From RGIG4708 sp045633845 (GTDB lineage: Bacteria > Bacillota > Clostridia > UMGS1810): 64,000 bases of DNA. How positions within the stretch are numbered: the first letter of the stretch is position 1; every line of letters begins with the position of its first letter. The stretch covers positions 75,382-139,381 of the forward strand of contig JAZQZC010000046.1 in NCBI GenBank assembly GCA_045633845.1, in the 5' to 3' direction. The notes under the pieces are model-generated. The model saw only the letters and a list, made by a program, of their open reading frames with translations. It had not been told where the DNA came from and made no database searches. Below are positions 43,318 through 51,801 of the stretch, in pieces. The translations under genes were made by a program, and so were the position numbers.

Positions 43318-43925
43318 TATTTCTTGGTTAGTTTTTTGCACCAAGTCCATTTTCCACATTTAGTACACTTCAACAATCTTCTGGTTGGCGTTTGCATCAA
43401 CAAGGCAATCTCTTTATAGTTAGGAACAAACATATGTTGACAGTTCTTACATTCATAATACCCTGTCTCTACCTTAAATTTAAGAGCAATAATGCAAGGA
43501 ATTATAAATAGTATAACAGACACTATTATCAAAAAGTCTTGAAATCCACATTCAGGGATAAGGAGTGATATTAAAGTCATCAGACAAATAAGTGCTACCA
43601 GGCTGGTTGCGACAATCACATATGCGGAATGCAGCAGTCGTTTATGATATCTTTCCTCATTTTTTGCCATCTGAAAAATCAGTTCATTTAATTGTTCATC
43701 CTTTTGTTCCATATCAATTATCTCCCCGCATAATAATTCATTTACATTTATTCCAAGAATATAACAAAGGTCGAGCATAATATCGGAATCGGGCATTGCT
43801 TTGCCTGTCTCCCATTTTGATATTGCTCTGTCGGTTATATTCAATTTTTCTGCCAACTGTGCTTGTGTAAGATTTTTCTTTTTTCTGCACTCGGCAATAA
43901 ACTTTCCTATTTTGATTTGGTCCAT
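43317..43925 (-). CDS. XRE-family regulator with membrane segments and C-terminal zinc ribbon
   Basis: 202 residues. A HTH domain fills 1-65 (IGKFIAECRKKKNLTQAQLAEKLNITDRAISKWETGKAMP). A linker is followed by two hydrophobic segments (about 100-122 and 128-148) and a C-terminal CxxC..CxxC zinc ribbon (YYECKNCQHMFVP, LKCTKCGKWTWC). Such membrane-linked XRE proteins may sense cell envelope state. AGGAGG precedes the ATG. The inverted repeat CTAATGGTTGA and TCAACCATTAG (43979-44011) upstream is a candidate operator. Confidence 0.8.
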   Translation of the reverse strand: MDQIKIGKFIAECRKKKNLTQAQLAEKLNITDRAISKWETGKAMPDSDIMLDLCYILGINVNELLCGEIIDMEQKDEQLNELIFQMAKNEERYHKRLLHSAYVIVATSLVALICLMTLISLLIPECGFQDFLIIVSVILFIIPCIIALKFKVETGYYECKNCQHMFVPNYKEIALLMQTPTRRLLKCTKCGKWTWCKKLTKK

Positions 43926-43978
43926 AGTCTACCTCCTTTCACTTTAATTGTAGCACCTTTTAAGAAAAATAACACAAA

Positions 43979-44011
43979 CTAATGGTTGAAAGGGGAGAAA
44001 TCAACCATTAG
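43979..44011. promoter_or_regulatory. Inverted repeat upstream of the xre gene
   Basis: 11-bp perfect arms (CTAATGGTTGA and TCAACCATTAG) with an 11-nt spacer, about 54 nt upstream of the xre start. On the minus strand TACAAT near the gene could be its -10. Possible operator, or a relic terminator for an earlier gene. The remaining sequence to 44162 shows no gene. Confidence 0.5.
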
Positions 44012-44162
44012 TAGAGTGAAAATTGAACGTCAAATTCTTATTTGTCTAACTGTTTTATTATCTATATAGACTGATAAATTAGAAAAAAGTTTCAATCTAT
44101 GGCTATATTATATCATACTTTTGCTCATTTGTCACGTTACAGAGATAAAATCAACAAAATTG

Positions 44163-45479
44163 TTAACTTAACATACCTTTTAAGTCAAAGGATATAGGCT
44201 TGTCCTTAAACTTGTTAAGTGGTATCTTTTTAGCCTGATTGGATAACAGAGTAATTATATCATAGGCTTGTTCAAGATAGGATTTGTGCTTGTTCTTCTC
44301 AACCCAATAGAATAGTGCAAGGTAGTAGTCAAGAAATTTGGAAGATACACCATGATACAGATACACAAAATCACTTATATTGTGGTGATAACCATTGATA
44401 TGACCAAGACTATATCCACCACTTGTATGCTTTCCGCTTGGAATTTGCTTTAATGGTATCTTGTGCTTGTTTGCTACCGTCTTATATGCTCTGTGGCTGT
44501 CTGTAATCAAAACAGTATCTTCCGTAAAGTGTGGTAAAAGTGTTTTTTCAATATGACTTGCCCATATTCTGCCAACACAAACAGTTTGCAAGAAATGGTT
44601 ATTATTTCTATCAACACAAGACAAACTACATACTTGCTGATTGCTGATACCTCTCTTTTTCTTCTGCTGTTCATTCAATGTCTTCAAGACCTGAATAATT
44701 TTCTCTGTATCCATACCATTTAGGGCATTGGAGAACTTTTCTTGTGATTTTAAATCATCGTCATTGACGTAGTTAAGCAACTCATTTCTAACCTGTTCTT
44801 CATTTTTAATGAGAGATTGTAGGAAAGCATTGTCAAATCCTTGTTTCTCAATATATTCGAGTTTTTGTTTGTAATTTCTATGAGTATATGGCATTCTGCC
44901 AAGTGTATTCAAGAAAAACATTGGGGCTTTTATGTCCTTGAAAGACAAAGGATAGTAATACTCGTCACTCTCTGCTAAACTCTTGAAATCGTCTTGATTG
45001 CACACAAACTGATGAAGAACAGAACATATCCTATGTCTGTTGTGTAATACTGTCTGCTTGTTGATACCAAGTTCTTTTGCTATGGTACGGCAACTCTCCC
45101 CTTGTAAAGTTAACTTGATAAACTCAATCCACTTTACAATAGATAATTTGGAGCGAAAAGCAACAGTACCAAAGGTATCCCCAAAAGTTCTTGCACAGTC
45201 TTTACATTTGTATCTCTGTCTGCCATTTTTTGTGCCATTCTTAATAATCTTGATTGAACCACAAATAGGACAAACAACAGTATCTAAATCCTTATTTGCA
45301 GAATAACTCCTACGTTCTCTGCAACATTGAAGAAAGACCTTTTCTTCCTTTGTTAGTTTGGATTGTTCACCTCTCTTTGTTTGCAAAATGGATAGCAACT
45401 CCAAAATTTGCTCGTCAGTAAGATTTGCAAAAGAGATTTGCTTTTGAATATCATTGAAATTAGAATTAAAACCAGTCAT
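44163..45479 (-). CDS. IS1595-family (ISXO2-like) transposase
   Basis: 438 residues from ATG 45479, with GGAGGA 8 nt upstream. An N-terminal zinc ribbon (VVCPICGSIKIIKNGTKNGRQRYKCKDC, ARTFGDTFGT), a winged or HTH region (LGINKQTVLHNRHRICSVLHQF), and a DDE-type catalytic region with SCVDRNNNHFLQ, LITDSHRAYK and HINGYHHNISDF (Asp, Asp, Asn order) followed by a conserved Lys. The gene looks intact. Terminal inverted repeats were looked for in 44013-44160 and 45500-45560 and not found, so the element ends are unknown. Confidence 0.85.
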   Translation of the reverse strand: MTGFNSNFNDIQKQISFANLTDEQILELLSILQTKRGEQSKLTKEEKVFLQCCRERRSYSANKDLDTVVCPICGSIKIIKNGTKNGRQRYKCKDCARTFGDTFGTVAFRSKLSIVKWIEFIKLTLQGESCRTIAKELGINKQTVLHNRHRICSVLHQFVCNQDDFKSLAESDEYYYPLSFKDIKAPMFFLNTLGRMPYTHRNYKQKLEYIEKQGFDNAFLQSLIKNEEQVRNELLNYVNDDDLKSQEKFSNALNGMDTEKIIQVLKTLNEQQKKKRGISNQQVCSLSCVDRNNNHFLQTVCVGRIWASHIEKTLLPHFTEDTVLITDSHRAYKTVANKHKIPLKQIPSGKHTSGGYSLGHINGYHHNISDFVYLYHGVSSKFLDYYLALFYWVEKNKHKSYLEQAYDIITLLSNQAKKIPLNKFKDKPISFDLKGMLS

Positions 45480-45649
45480 AAAATAGTTCCTCCACAAAAT
45501 GTACTTGTAAAGGAACGTAATTTTTTATGTTAGTAACAATTCTATTTATGCATAATTATATTTAAAATTGTATATTTTTTGTTCATCAACACTCATATAG
45601 GACAGAGACTTAATTTAAATGATTTTAAATAATTTATGGAGGCAAAAAA

Positions 45650-45988
45650 ATGCAGAACATTAATATTAAAGCTATATTTGTAGAAAAAGAGCTGTCAAAC
45701 GAAAAAATTCAAGATGCACTTCGAAGTGACGGTGCAATTGTTATAGTTGTAGATTGTGAAAATTTGAATGATGTTATCCAAAATATTCGTGTGCCGTTAT
45801 TTAATCAGTGTGCCGTAGGTAAAAGTGAACAATTTTTATCAAAAGCAAAAGAACTTGGAATAAGATGTGTTAGAACCGATGAGAAAACATTTTCTGAAAT
45901 GTGTACAAAAACATTTCTCGAATGCGGAAGATTTAAACCATACTATGTTGATGAGTATTCATTTATAGAAACTCCCATTTCTAGATAA
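45650..45988 (+). CDS. Hypothetical 112-residue protein
   Basis: Not recognised. Predicted mixed alpha/beta with two Rossmann-like strands (INIKAIFVEKELSNEK and GAIVIVVDCENLNDVI) and a Cys pair (CTKTFLECGRFK). AGG-type site GGAGGC upstream, ATG 45650. It ends inside the second structured repeat. Position between a transposase and pseudogenes suggests a passenger gene, but this is weak. Confidence 0.5.
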   Translation: MQNINIKAIFVEKELSNEKIQDALRSDGAIVIVVDCENLNDVIQNIRVPLFNQCAVGKSEQFLSKAKELGIRCVRTDEKTFSEMCTKTFLECGRFKPYYVDEYSFIETPISR

Positions 45989-46090
45989 GTATTGATGGGT
46001 AAAAGTATACAAAAAGGTGCATACAGAAATATTGATACATTTATAGTATGCACCTTATCATATATGTATTTAGTTCAACAAATTGGAATT
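45982..46090. repeat. Structured repeat, copy 2
   Basis: TAGATAAGTATTG at 45982-45994, hairpin AAGGTGCATAC (46015-46025 area) with GTATGCACCTT (46047-46057 area), then ATATATG and the same 24-nt block as copy 1 (46067-46090). The stop codon of the 112-residue gene lies in its left edge. Unlike copy 1, its stem bases are GGTGCATAC instead of GGAGCAAGG, but pairing is kept on both sides. Confidence 0.7.
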
Positions 46091-46095
46091 AGTCG

Positions 46096-46496
46096 TTATA
46101 ATTCAATGCTTATTTCGTATTTGTCTTCAATGAGTATATAGTTCACATTATACTTTTTGGCAAGGGATAACACTTCTGCATTATCTGCCAACACACTCTC
46201 CATTGTGCACCATTCATCATCCGAACGATTCTCAATGGTATTTGCATATCCCTTTATGTCTGCAAAATGATTTCTTATATAGTCCTCACTCATCACCAAA
46301 CAATAGTATTTAATATGTTCAAGATATTCCTGCTCGAAGTCTTTTGCCAATCGAAAGGAATATAGCAACCTTCTACAATTAAGTTTTGCTTGTTCTCAAT
46401 AGCGGTTTTTATCATTTCACGAACAATTGGCCACAAGTATTCGGTTAATTCTTTATCATCCATGGGGGTAAGTTCTGTGTTGCCGCTACGGATTAA
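46096..46496 (-). pseudogene. Frameshifted and truncated nucleotide-kinase-like protein
   Basis: Two reading frames join to one protein. The upstream frame runs from 46496, open with no start of its own: ..MDDKELTEYLWPIVREMIKTAI then IENKQNLIVEGCYIPFDWQK. The second frame continues as DFEQEYLEHIKYYCLVMSEDYIRNHF to the stop at 46096. Inserting one A into the CAAAAG run near 46342 restores the frame (FDWQKDFEQEYLEHIKYY). The P-loop N-terminus is missing. It resembles small adenylate kinase or zeta-toxin-like proteins, a memory-based guess. The 5' end stops at the junction with the GH65 fragment at 46496/46497. Confidence 0.7.
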
Positions 46497-47777
46497 GCAT
46501 CAATTGAAACTAAGAAAAATATGAATGATGGTTTTGCTTTATTAAGAAAAGAGCAACAATCCTTTTGGCTTAAGCATTGGGAAAGTGGAGATATTGAGAT
46601 AGAAGGTTGCCCATCTGACCAACAAGCCATACGTTTCAGTTTGTTTCATCTTAAAAGTCAACTTCCTACAATAAATAATGCTTCGATTGGAGCAACAGGT
46701 CTTACTGGACCTAATTACAGCGGAAAAGTATTTTGGGATACCGAGATGTATTTAATGCCGTACTACTTGTTTACCAATCCTGAAAGTTGTAAAGGATTAA
46801 TTCTTTATAGAACTAAACTTTTAGACAAAGCAAGAGAACGTGCAAGGGAGATAGGCAATGAAGGTGCACTTTATTCTTGGTGTAGTATAGATGGAGAGGA
46901 AACAAGTATAGTCTTTGAGGCATCTACTGCAGAATACCATATTAATGCTGATATTGCATATGCAGTTTGGAGATATGAAAAAGCTACAAATGACAGTGAT
47001 TTTGTATACGAAAACTGTATCGAAATGCTTTTTGAGACTGCTAAGTTTTATGCACACAGAGGCTCCTTTGTCGAAGCTCATGATGGGCGTTTTTGTATTA
47101 ATTCGGTGTGTGGTCCTGATGAATATGCCTGCGGAGTAAATAATAATTGCTATACAAACTTTATGGTTAGATTTCATTTGTATTATGCACTCGATATCTA
47201 CGAGCGAATGAATAAACTTCATCCTGAAAAACTTGCCGATATTCTTGAAAAAATTCATATTGATGAGAAAGAAATTAAGTTGTGGAAGGATGCCGCTGAC
47301 AAAATGTATTATCGTATAAATGAAAAGTACGGTATATATGAACAAGATGATAAATTTGTGTATAATGATGCTGTTGATATGGACTTGATTCCGAAAAATT
47401 TTGATATTCGTGTGATTTTCCATCCGTTAGATTTGTGGAGAATTCAGGTATTGAAGCAAGCGGATGTAGTACTTTTACAATTTGTCTTAGGTGATCTTTT
47501 TACTAACGATGAAAAGAAGAAAAATTATGACTATTATGAACCTAAGACAAACCATGGTTCATCGCTCTCGGCAACGATTCATTCGATTATGGCAAATGAA
47601 ATAGGATATGAAGACGAAGCATATGAATATTTTAGAAGCAGTGCGTATATGGATATCGGGGATTTCAAAAAAAATACCTCTGGAGGAATACATATAGCTT
47701 GTCACGGTGGAGTATGGATGGCTGTTGTGAATGGATTTATGGGTATGAGACTTTATCAAGACGGATTGCTTGCTTAA
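46497..47777 (+). pseudogene. Fragment of a GH65-family disaccharide phosphorylase
   Basis: The longest frame starts with ATG 46521, but the reading is open and family-like from 46497 (SIETKKNMNDG...). The 418 residues cover the (alpha/alpha)6 barrel: FWDTEMYLMPYY, EASTAEYHINADIAYAVWRY, VCGPDEYACGVNNNCYTN (catalytic Glu of GH65), and TNHGSSLSATIHSIMA. Full enzymes (maltose, kojibiose or trehalose phosphorylases) have about 750 residues. Here the N-terminal beta domain (about 300 residues) and the last 50-80 residues are gone. No ribosome binding site precedes ATG. Almost certainly inactive. Confidence 0.85.
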
Positions 47778-47845
47778 TTGTAAAGTGAAATGCAATACAT
47801 GTTTATGTGTTTTATAATTTTGAGTGTACGAATTATAGATGCAAG

Positions 47846-47869
47846 CAGGTGTTGCATTTTGGTTTACAA
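47846..47869. repeat. Left copy of a 24-bp imperfect direct repeat
   Basis: Matches 58397-58420 in 21 of 24 positions (core GCATTTTGGTTTACAA here, GCATTTTGGGTTACAA there). It lies between the GH65 fragment and the tetR promoter. The two copies enclose about 10.5 kb with tetR, the fatty acid genes, degV and the IS30. Confidence 0.75.
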
Positions 47870-47906
47870 AAACTTATTGTTAATGTACTGAAATTTCTCA
47901 AATCCA

Positions 47907-47935
47907 TTGACAAGACAAGAAAAATGTGGTAATAT
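47907..47935 (+). promoter_or_regulatory. Promoter of the tetR gene
   Basis: TTGACA at 47907-47912, 17 nt, TAATAT at 47930-47935: a strong promoter. The operator at 47938-47960 covers the expected start near 47942. Confidence 0.85.
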
Positions 47936-47937
47936 AT

Positions 47938-47960
47938 ATTCAGCACTGTGTGTGCTGAAT
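47938..47960. promoter_or_regulatory. TetR operator 1
   Basis: 23-bp palindrome: arms ATTCAGCAC and GTGCTGAAT around TGTGT. Overlaps the transcription start, so binding would repress its own gene. Same arms as operator 2. Confidence 0.85.
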
Positions 47961-47974
47961 AAGGAGGTGCTCCT

Positions 47975-48553
47975 ATGGCAAACACAAATGAAGAATTGAT
48001 TGTTGATGAAATGTCACAGAAAATAATTGATGTTACATCATATCTTGCTACAACCGAGGGAGCACACAATGTAAATGTTCGCAAAATTTTAAATCATCTT
48101 GGCATAACAAACAGAGTTTTTTATAACCGCTTTCACAATGTTGAGGAAGTGCTTAATATAATTTCTGAAAACTCTATTTTGGAAGTAAGAAAAAGTTTGA
48201 AATTCCACTTTGATGAAAATAAAGACTTTTTTGAGCAGATAATGGATGAGGTTGAAAAGACACTTATTATTTCTTATGAAACAAGAATGAATTTTGCACA
48301 TTATGTTTTTGAAAATGATTCTGTCTCTGAAAGTAATTACAAATGGTGGACAGAAGAAATCACAAAAATCCTCAATTATGCTATGGAAAAGGGACTTATC
48401 GTTAAAGTCGATCCTGATATGACAAGTTATGCTATTTGGTGTTTTATCAGAGGATTCAACACGGATGCAATCGGACGAAAGCTGCCATTGCAAGAAGCAC
48501 TTAAAAGATACAGATACGGATTTCAATTCATTTTAAACGGACTAAAATCTTAA
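47975..48553 (+). CDS. TetR-family regulator of the fatty acid synthesis operon
   Basis: 192 residues. AAGGAGG lies before ATG 47975. The N-terminal HTH (about 15-60, HNVNVRKILNHLGITNRVFYNRFHN) is a clear TetR-type DNA-binding domain. The C-terminal ligand domain is not assignable to a named family. Palindromes with ATTCAGCAC arms overlap its promoter and sit upstream of fabH, the next gene. I infer that it represses itself and the fab operon in response to a lipid-related signal (acyl-CoA or acyl-ACP are the usual ligands); the ligand is unknown. Confidence 0.9.
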   Translation: MANTNEELIVDEMSQKIIDVTSYLATTEGAHNVNVRKILNHLGITNRVFYNRFHNVEEVLNIISENSILEVRKSLKFHFDENKDFFEQIMDEVEKTLIISYETRMNFAHYVFENDSVSESNYKWWTEEITKILNYAMEKGLIVKVDPDMTSYAIWCFIRGFNTDAIGRKLPLQEALKRYRYGFQFILNGLKS

Positions 48554-48567
48554 TATAAAATTTTTAA

Positions 48568-48590
48568 GCAGAGAGAAAATCTCTGTTTAA
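48568..48590 (+). terminator. Weak terminator after tetR
   Basis: Stem CAGAGA and TCTCTG with GAAAA loop, then TTTAAAAAAT. Short stem, so partial readthrough into fabH is likely. Confidence 0.5.
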
Positions 48591-48595
48591 AAAAT

Positions 48596-48618
48596 ATTCA
48601 GCACACTGTGTGCTGAAT
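48596..48618. promoter_or_regulatory. TetR operator 2
   Basis: 23-bp palindrome with the same outer arms as operator 1 (ATTCAGCAC and GTGCTGAAT), here more nearly perfect (inner ACA and TGT). TAAAAT at 48623-48628 just after it may be the -10 of the fab promoter, though no clear -35 is seen. Confidence 0.85.
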
Positions 48619-48631
48619 ATTGTAAAATCGT

Positions 48632-48653
48632 GTCGGGAATTGTTGAATTCCCG
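48632..48653. promoter_or_regulatory. Hairpin between operators 2 and 3
   Basis: Perfect TCGGGAATT and AATTCCCGA stem with a 4-nt loop. A run of A follows on the plus strand, so only a minus-strand transcript would be terminated. In the fab leader it would be a stable 5' stem. Confidence 0.5.
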
Positions 48654-48661
48654 AAAAAAAC

Positions 48662-48684
48662 TTACAGCACACAGTGTGCTAAAG
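48662..48684. promoter_or_regulatory. TetR operator 3 (degenerate)
   Basis: Core AGCACACAGTGTGCT (48666-48680) keeps the inner arms of operators 1 and 2 but has lost the ATTC and GAAT ends. It lies immediately 5' of the AAAGGA ribosome binding site of fabH. The centre-to-centre distance to operator 2 is 66 bp. Confidence 0.65.
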
Positions 48685-48699
48685 AAAGGATGTACTTCA

Positions 48700-49653
48700 A
48701 TGTCTATAAAAATTCTCGGTACAGGAGCGTATGTTCCGGAAAAGATTGTTACTAATGATGATTTATCTAAAATGGTAGATACTTCTGATGAATGGATAAT
48801 GCAACGTGTTGGTGTAAAAGAAAGACATGTTTCAGTTACTGAAACAGCCGCAGATTTTGCAATCCATGCCGCAGAGCAGGCTCTTGCTTCGGCGGAAATT
48901 TCAGGTTCAGAAATTGATTTAATTGTTGCTGCTACCATATCTTCTGAAACTTTATGCCCTACTGTTGCCGGGATGGTTCAAAAGGCTATTGGAGCAAATT
49001 GTCCTGCATTTGATGTAAATTCAGCATGTAGTGGTTTTTTATTTGCGTTAGATACTGCTGTTTCATACATAATGCGTGGGAATGTAAAAAAAGCATTGGT
49101 TATAGGAAGCGAAAGACTAAGCAAGCTTGTTGATTGGAAGGATAGAGGAACTTGCGTGATTTTTGGTGACGGTGCAGGTGCATTCGTTATTGAACCGGGT
49201 GATGGGTATCTTTCTTCTATGCTTTACACAAGCGGTGGAAATGAAGTAATTGAGATTCCGTCATTTTCAGGTAGTTCGCCTTTTTACGAAGGTGAAATCA
49301 AGCATCCATATATATTTATGGATGGTCAGGAAACTTTCAAATTTGCAGTAAGTAAGATTGTTGAAGATATTAAGAAAGTAACATCCGATGCAGGTCTCGA
49401 ACTTTCGGATATTGATTACATAGTAACCCATCAGGCAAATATCAGAATTATAGAGTATGCTGCAAAGCGCCTTAAAATGCCTATAGAAAAATTTGTTGTC
49501 AACATTGAAAAATACGGTAACACATCATCAGCAAGCGTAGCAATAGCTTTTGATGAGCTTGTGAAATCTGGAAAACTTAAAAAAGGTGACAATATAGTAA
49601 TGTCAGCCTTTGGCGGCGGTTTATCAAGTGCCGCTTGCGTTATTAAGTGGTAA
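48700..49653 (+). CDS. fabH: 3-oxoacyl-ACP synthase III
   Basis: 317 residues from ATG 48700 (AAAGGA upstream); an earlier in-frame start inside the operator is rejected. Starts fatty acid synthesis by condensing acyl-CoA with malonyl-ACP. Catalytic triad visible: Cys110 in DVNSACSGFLFALDTA, His in THQANIRIIEYAA, Asn in YGNTSSASVAIAFDE. FGDGAGAFVIEP and the C-terminus SAFGGGLSSAACVIKW are conserved. First gene of the operon. Confidence 0.97.
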   Translation: MSIKILGTGAYVPEKIVTNDDLSKMVDTSDEWIMQRVGVKERHVSVTETAADFAIHAAEQALASAEISGSEIDLIVAATISSETLCPTVAGMVQKAIGANCPAFDVNSACSGFLFALDTAVSYIMRGNVKKALVIGSERLSKLVDWKDRGTCVIFGDGAGAFVIEPGDGYLSSMLYTSGGNEVIEIPSFSGSSPFYEGEIKHPYIFMDGQETFKFAVSKIVEDIKKVTSDAGLELSDIDYIVTHQANIRIIEYAAKRLKMPIEKFVVNIEKYGNTSSASVAIAFDELVKSGKLKKGDNIVMSAFGGGLSSAACVIKW

Positions 49654-49705
49654 AAAATTAATTTAATTAATTTTTATATTTATTTTATTTTAGGAGGAAC
49701 TAACT

Positions 49706-49927
49706 ATGACACTCGAAAAGGTAAAGGAATTATTGGCAGAACATCTTGAAATGGATGCATCAGAAATCACTGAGGAAACAACTTTCGAAGATCTTGGCGT
49801 TGATTCTCTCGATGCTGTTGAAATCATGATGGAAATGGAAGATGCTTTTGGCATCGAAATTAAACCTGGCGAAGCAGGTACAAGCGTAAAAGAATTGATT
49901 GCATACATCGATTCTAAGAAGGCGTAA
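49706..49927 (+). CDS. acpP: Acyl carrier protein
   Basis: 73 residues. Ser34 in GVDSLDAVEIMMEME carries phosphopantetheine. AGGAGG lies 8 nt upstream of ATG 49706. The acidic helix II (EIMMEMEDAFGIEI) binds the Fab enzymes. Located, as usual, between fabH and fabK. Confidence 0.97.
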   Translation: MTLEKVKELLAEHLEMDASEITEETTFEDLGVDSLDAVEIMMEMEDAFGIEIKPGEAGTSVKELIAYIDSKKA

Positions 49928-49948
49928 GTAAAAAAGGAGCGTGGAGTA

Positions 49949-50893
49949 ATGTTAAATACACCAATATGTGAAATGCTTGGAATAAAGCACCCTATTCTGC
50001 AAGGAGGTATGGCACATATATCTGATGCTCACCTTGCTGCTGCTGTGTCAAATGGTGGTGGACTTGGCATTATTTCTGCTGCGAACGGTAATGTCAGTTG
50101 GCTTTCGGAACAAATAGACACAGCACGAAAGCTAACTGACAAGCCTTTTGGCGTAAACATAATGCTTATGGGCGAAAATATTGATGAAATTGCAAAACTC
50201 ATTGCAGAAAAGAAGGTAGCAGTTGTTACCACAGGTGCAGGTAATCCTGAAAAATACATACCTATGTGGAAAGAAGCCGGTGTAAAAGTCATTCCTGTTA
50301 TAGCATCTTCTGCTCTTGCAAAGCTTGTAGAAAGAAGCGGTGCAGATGCGGTTATAGCAGAAGGCGGTGAATCAGGCGGTCATGTAGGCGAAATGACAAC
50401 TATGGCACTTGTTCCGCAGGTTTGTGATAGCGTGAGCATTCCCGTTATTGCCGCAGGCGGTATCGCTGATGGCAGAGGAATGGCAGCCGCTATGATGTTA
50501 GGCGGTGTAGGTGTTCAAATTGGAACAAGATTTTTAGTAGCACACGAATGTAATATAAGTCGTGAATATAAAGACAAACTTTTAAAAGCAAACGACACGG
50601 CAACCATAGTTACGGGAAGAAGATTAGGACATCCCGTAAGAAGTCTTAAGAGTCCGTTTTCAAGAGGATATCAGAAAGCTGAATATACAAGTATAAGCGA
50701 TGACGAACTTGAAATGATGGCTGTTGGCTCTTTAAGAGCAGCAGTTGTTGACGGCGACAGTAAAAAAGGTTGCTTTTTAGCAGGTCAGATTTCAGGCCTT
50801 ATTAACAAAGAAGAAAATGCTTCAGATATAATAGCAGATATTGTTACTGAAGCTGAAAATATATTGATTGGAGCAAAAAAATGGGTAAAATAG
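49949..50893 (+). CDS. fabK: Enoyl-ACP reductase FabK
   Basis: 314-residue FMN-dependent enoyl-ACP reductase (nitronate monooxygenase-like fold). HPILQGGMAHISDAHLAAAVSNGGGLGIIS at the N-terminus, then TTGAGNP, DAVIAEGGESGGHVGEMTTMALVPQV with the flavin site, and VIAAGGIADGRGMAAAMMLGGVGVQIGTRFL. Triclosan-insensitive type typical of Clostridia and streptococci. Overlaps fabD by 13 nt. AGGAG-type site AAAAGGAGCG. Confidence 0.95.
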   Translation: MLNTPICEMLGIKHPILQGGMAHISDAHLAAAVSNGGGLGIISAANGNVSWLSEQIDTARKLTDKPFGVNIMLMGENIDEIAKLIAEKKVAVVTTGAGNPEKYIPMWKEAGVKVIPVIASSALAKLVERSGADAVIAEGGESGGHVGEMTTMALVPQVCDSVSIPVIAAGGIADGRGMAAAMMLGGVGVQIGTRFLVAHECNISREYKDKLLKANDTATIVTGRRLGHPVRSLKSPFSRGYQKAEYTSISDDELEMMAVGSLRAAVVDGDSKKGCFLAGQISGLINKEENASDIIADIVTEAENILIGAKKWVK

Positions 50894-51801
50894 CATTTGT
50901 ATTTTCAGGACAAGGTTCTCAATACAGCGGTATGGGAAAATCCTTGTACGAAATGGAAGGTATAGCAAAGAAACTGTATGATGATGCAGAAAAAGAACGT
51001 CCCGGCACAATGAAGCAGTCATTTGAGGGTACTGACGAAGAATTAAAAATTACGGCAAACACTCAGCCTTGTATGTATCTTGTTGAACTTGCGGCAGCTT
51101 TGTCGCTTAACGAAAAAGGTATTTATGCAGATGCAGTTGCCGGATTTTCTCTCGGTGAGATAGGTGCTTTGGCATATGGCAATAGTTACTCATACCTTGA
51201 CGGATTTAAAATAGTTACTTCTCGTGGACAATTTATGAATGAGGCGGCTGATCCTGAAAATGCCGCAATGTGTGCAGTTCTAAAACTTGATAGTGAAACT
51301 GTTACTAAAACTGCAGCAGAATTTGATAATCTTTATGCGGTAAATTATAACTGCCCCGGACAGACCGTAGTATCAGGATTAAAGAACAGTATGCCTGATT
51401 TTGAGGAAAAGGTAAAAGAGCTTGGCGGAAGATGTATTCCACTTGCTGTAAGCGGAGCTTTTCACTCTCCTTTTATGAGTGATGCTGCTGAAAAATTTGA
51501 ATCAGAGCTTAAGGCTTATGAAATTACTGCACCTAAAATTCCGGTATATGCAAATCTTACCGCAAAACCATACGAAGATGACATTGCATCAACACTTAAA
51601 ATGCAGATGCAATCTCCTGTAAAGTGGCAGGAAACAATTGAAAATATGATTGCAGACGGATTTACAGATTTTATTGAAGTCGGTCCGGGAAAAACTCTCT
51701 GTGGATTGATTAAGAAGATTTCAAAAGAAGTAAATGTATATTCGGTTGAAAATGCAGAAACACTTTTGGAAACTGTAGAGGCGGTGAAGAATAATGCTTA
51801 A
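50881..51801 (+). CDS. fabD: Malonyl-CoA:ACP transacylase
   Basis: 306 residues. IAFVFSGQGSQYSGMGKSLYE opens the domain, Ser90 in GFSLGEIGAL is the nucleophile, and the His partner is in VSGAFHSPFMSDAAE. ITANTQPCMYLVELA and VGPGKTLCGLIKKI are conserved. Start overlaps fabK by 13 nt and the stop overlaps fabG by 8 nt, so these are tightly coupled. Confidence 0.96.
   Translation: MGKIAFVFSGQGSQYSGMGKSLYEMEGIAKKLYDDAEKERPGTMKQSFEGTDEELKITANTQPCMYLVELAAALSLNEKGIYADAVAGFSLGEIGALAYGNSYSYLDGFKIVTSRGQFMNEAADPENAAMCAVLKLDSETVTKTAAEFDNLYAVNYNCPGQTVVSGLKNSMPDFEEKVKELGGRCIPLAVSGAFHSPFMSDAAEKFESELKAYEITAPKIPVYANLTAKPYEDDIASTLKMQMQSPVKWQETIENMIADGFTDFIEVGPGKTLCGLIKKISKEVNVYSVENAETLLETVEAVKNNA

Noticed and set aside
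44013..45600. Terminal inverted repeats of the IS1595 element
   Set aside because: Flanks of the transposase were compared by eye and no convincing inverted pair was seen, so no element boundaries are claimed.
43189..46090. Integron-type attC sites
   Set aside because: Only one side matches the GTTRRRY core (GTTGAAC) and the other end does not pair with it; no integrase is present. Kept only as a structured repeat.
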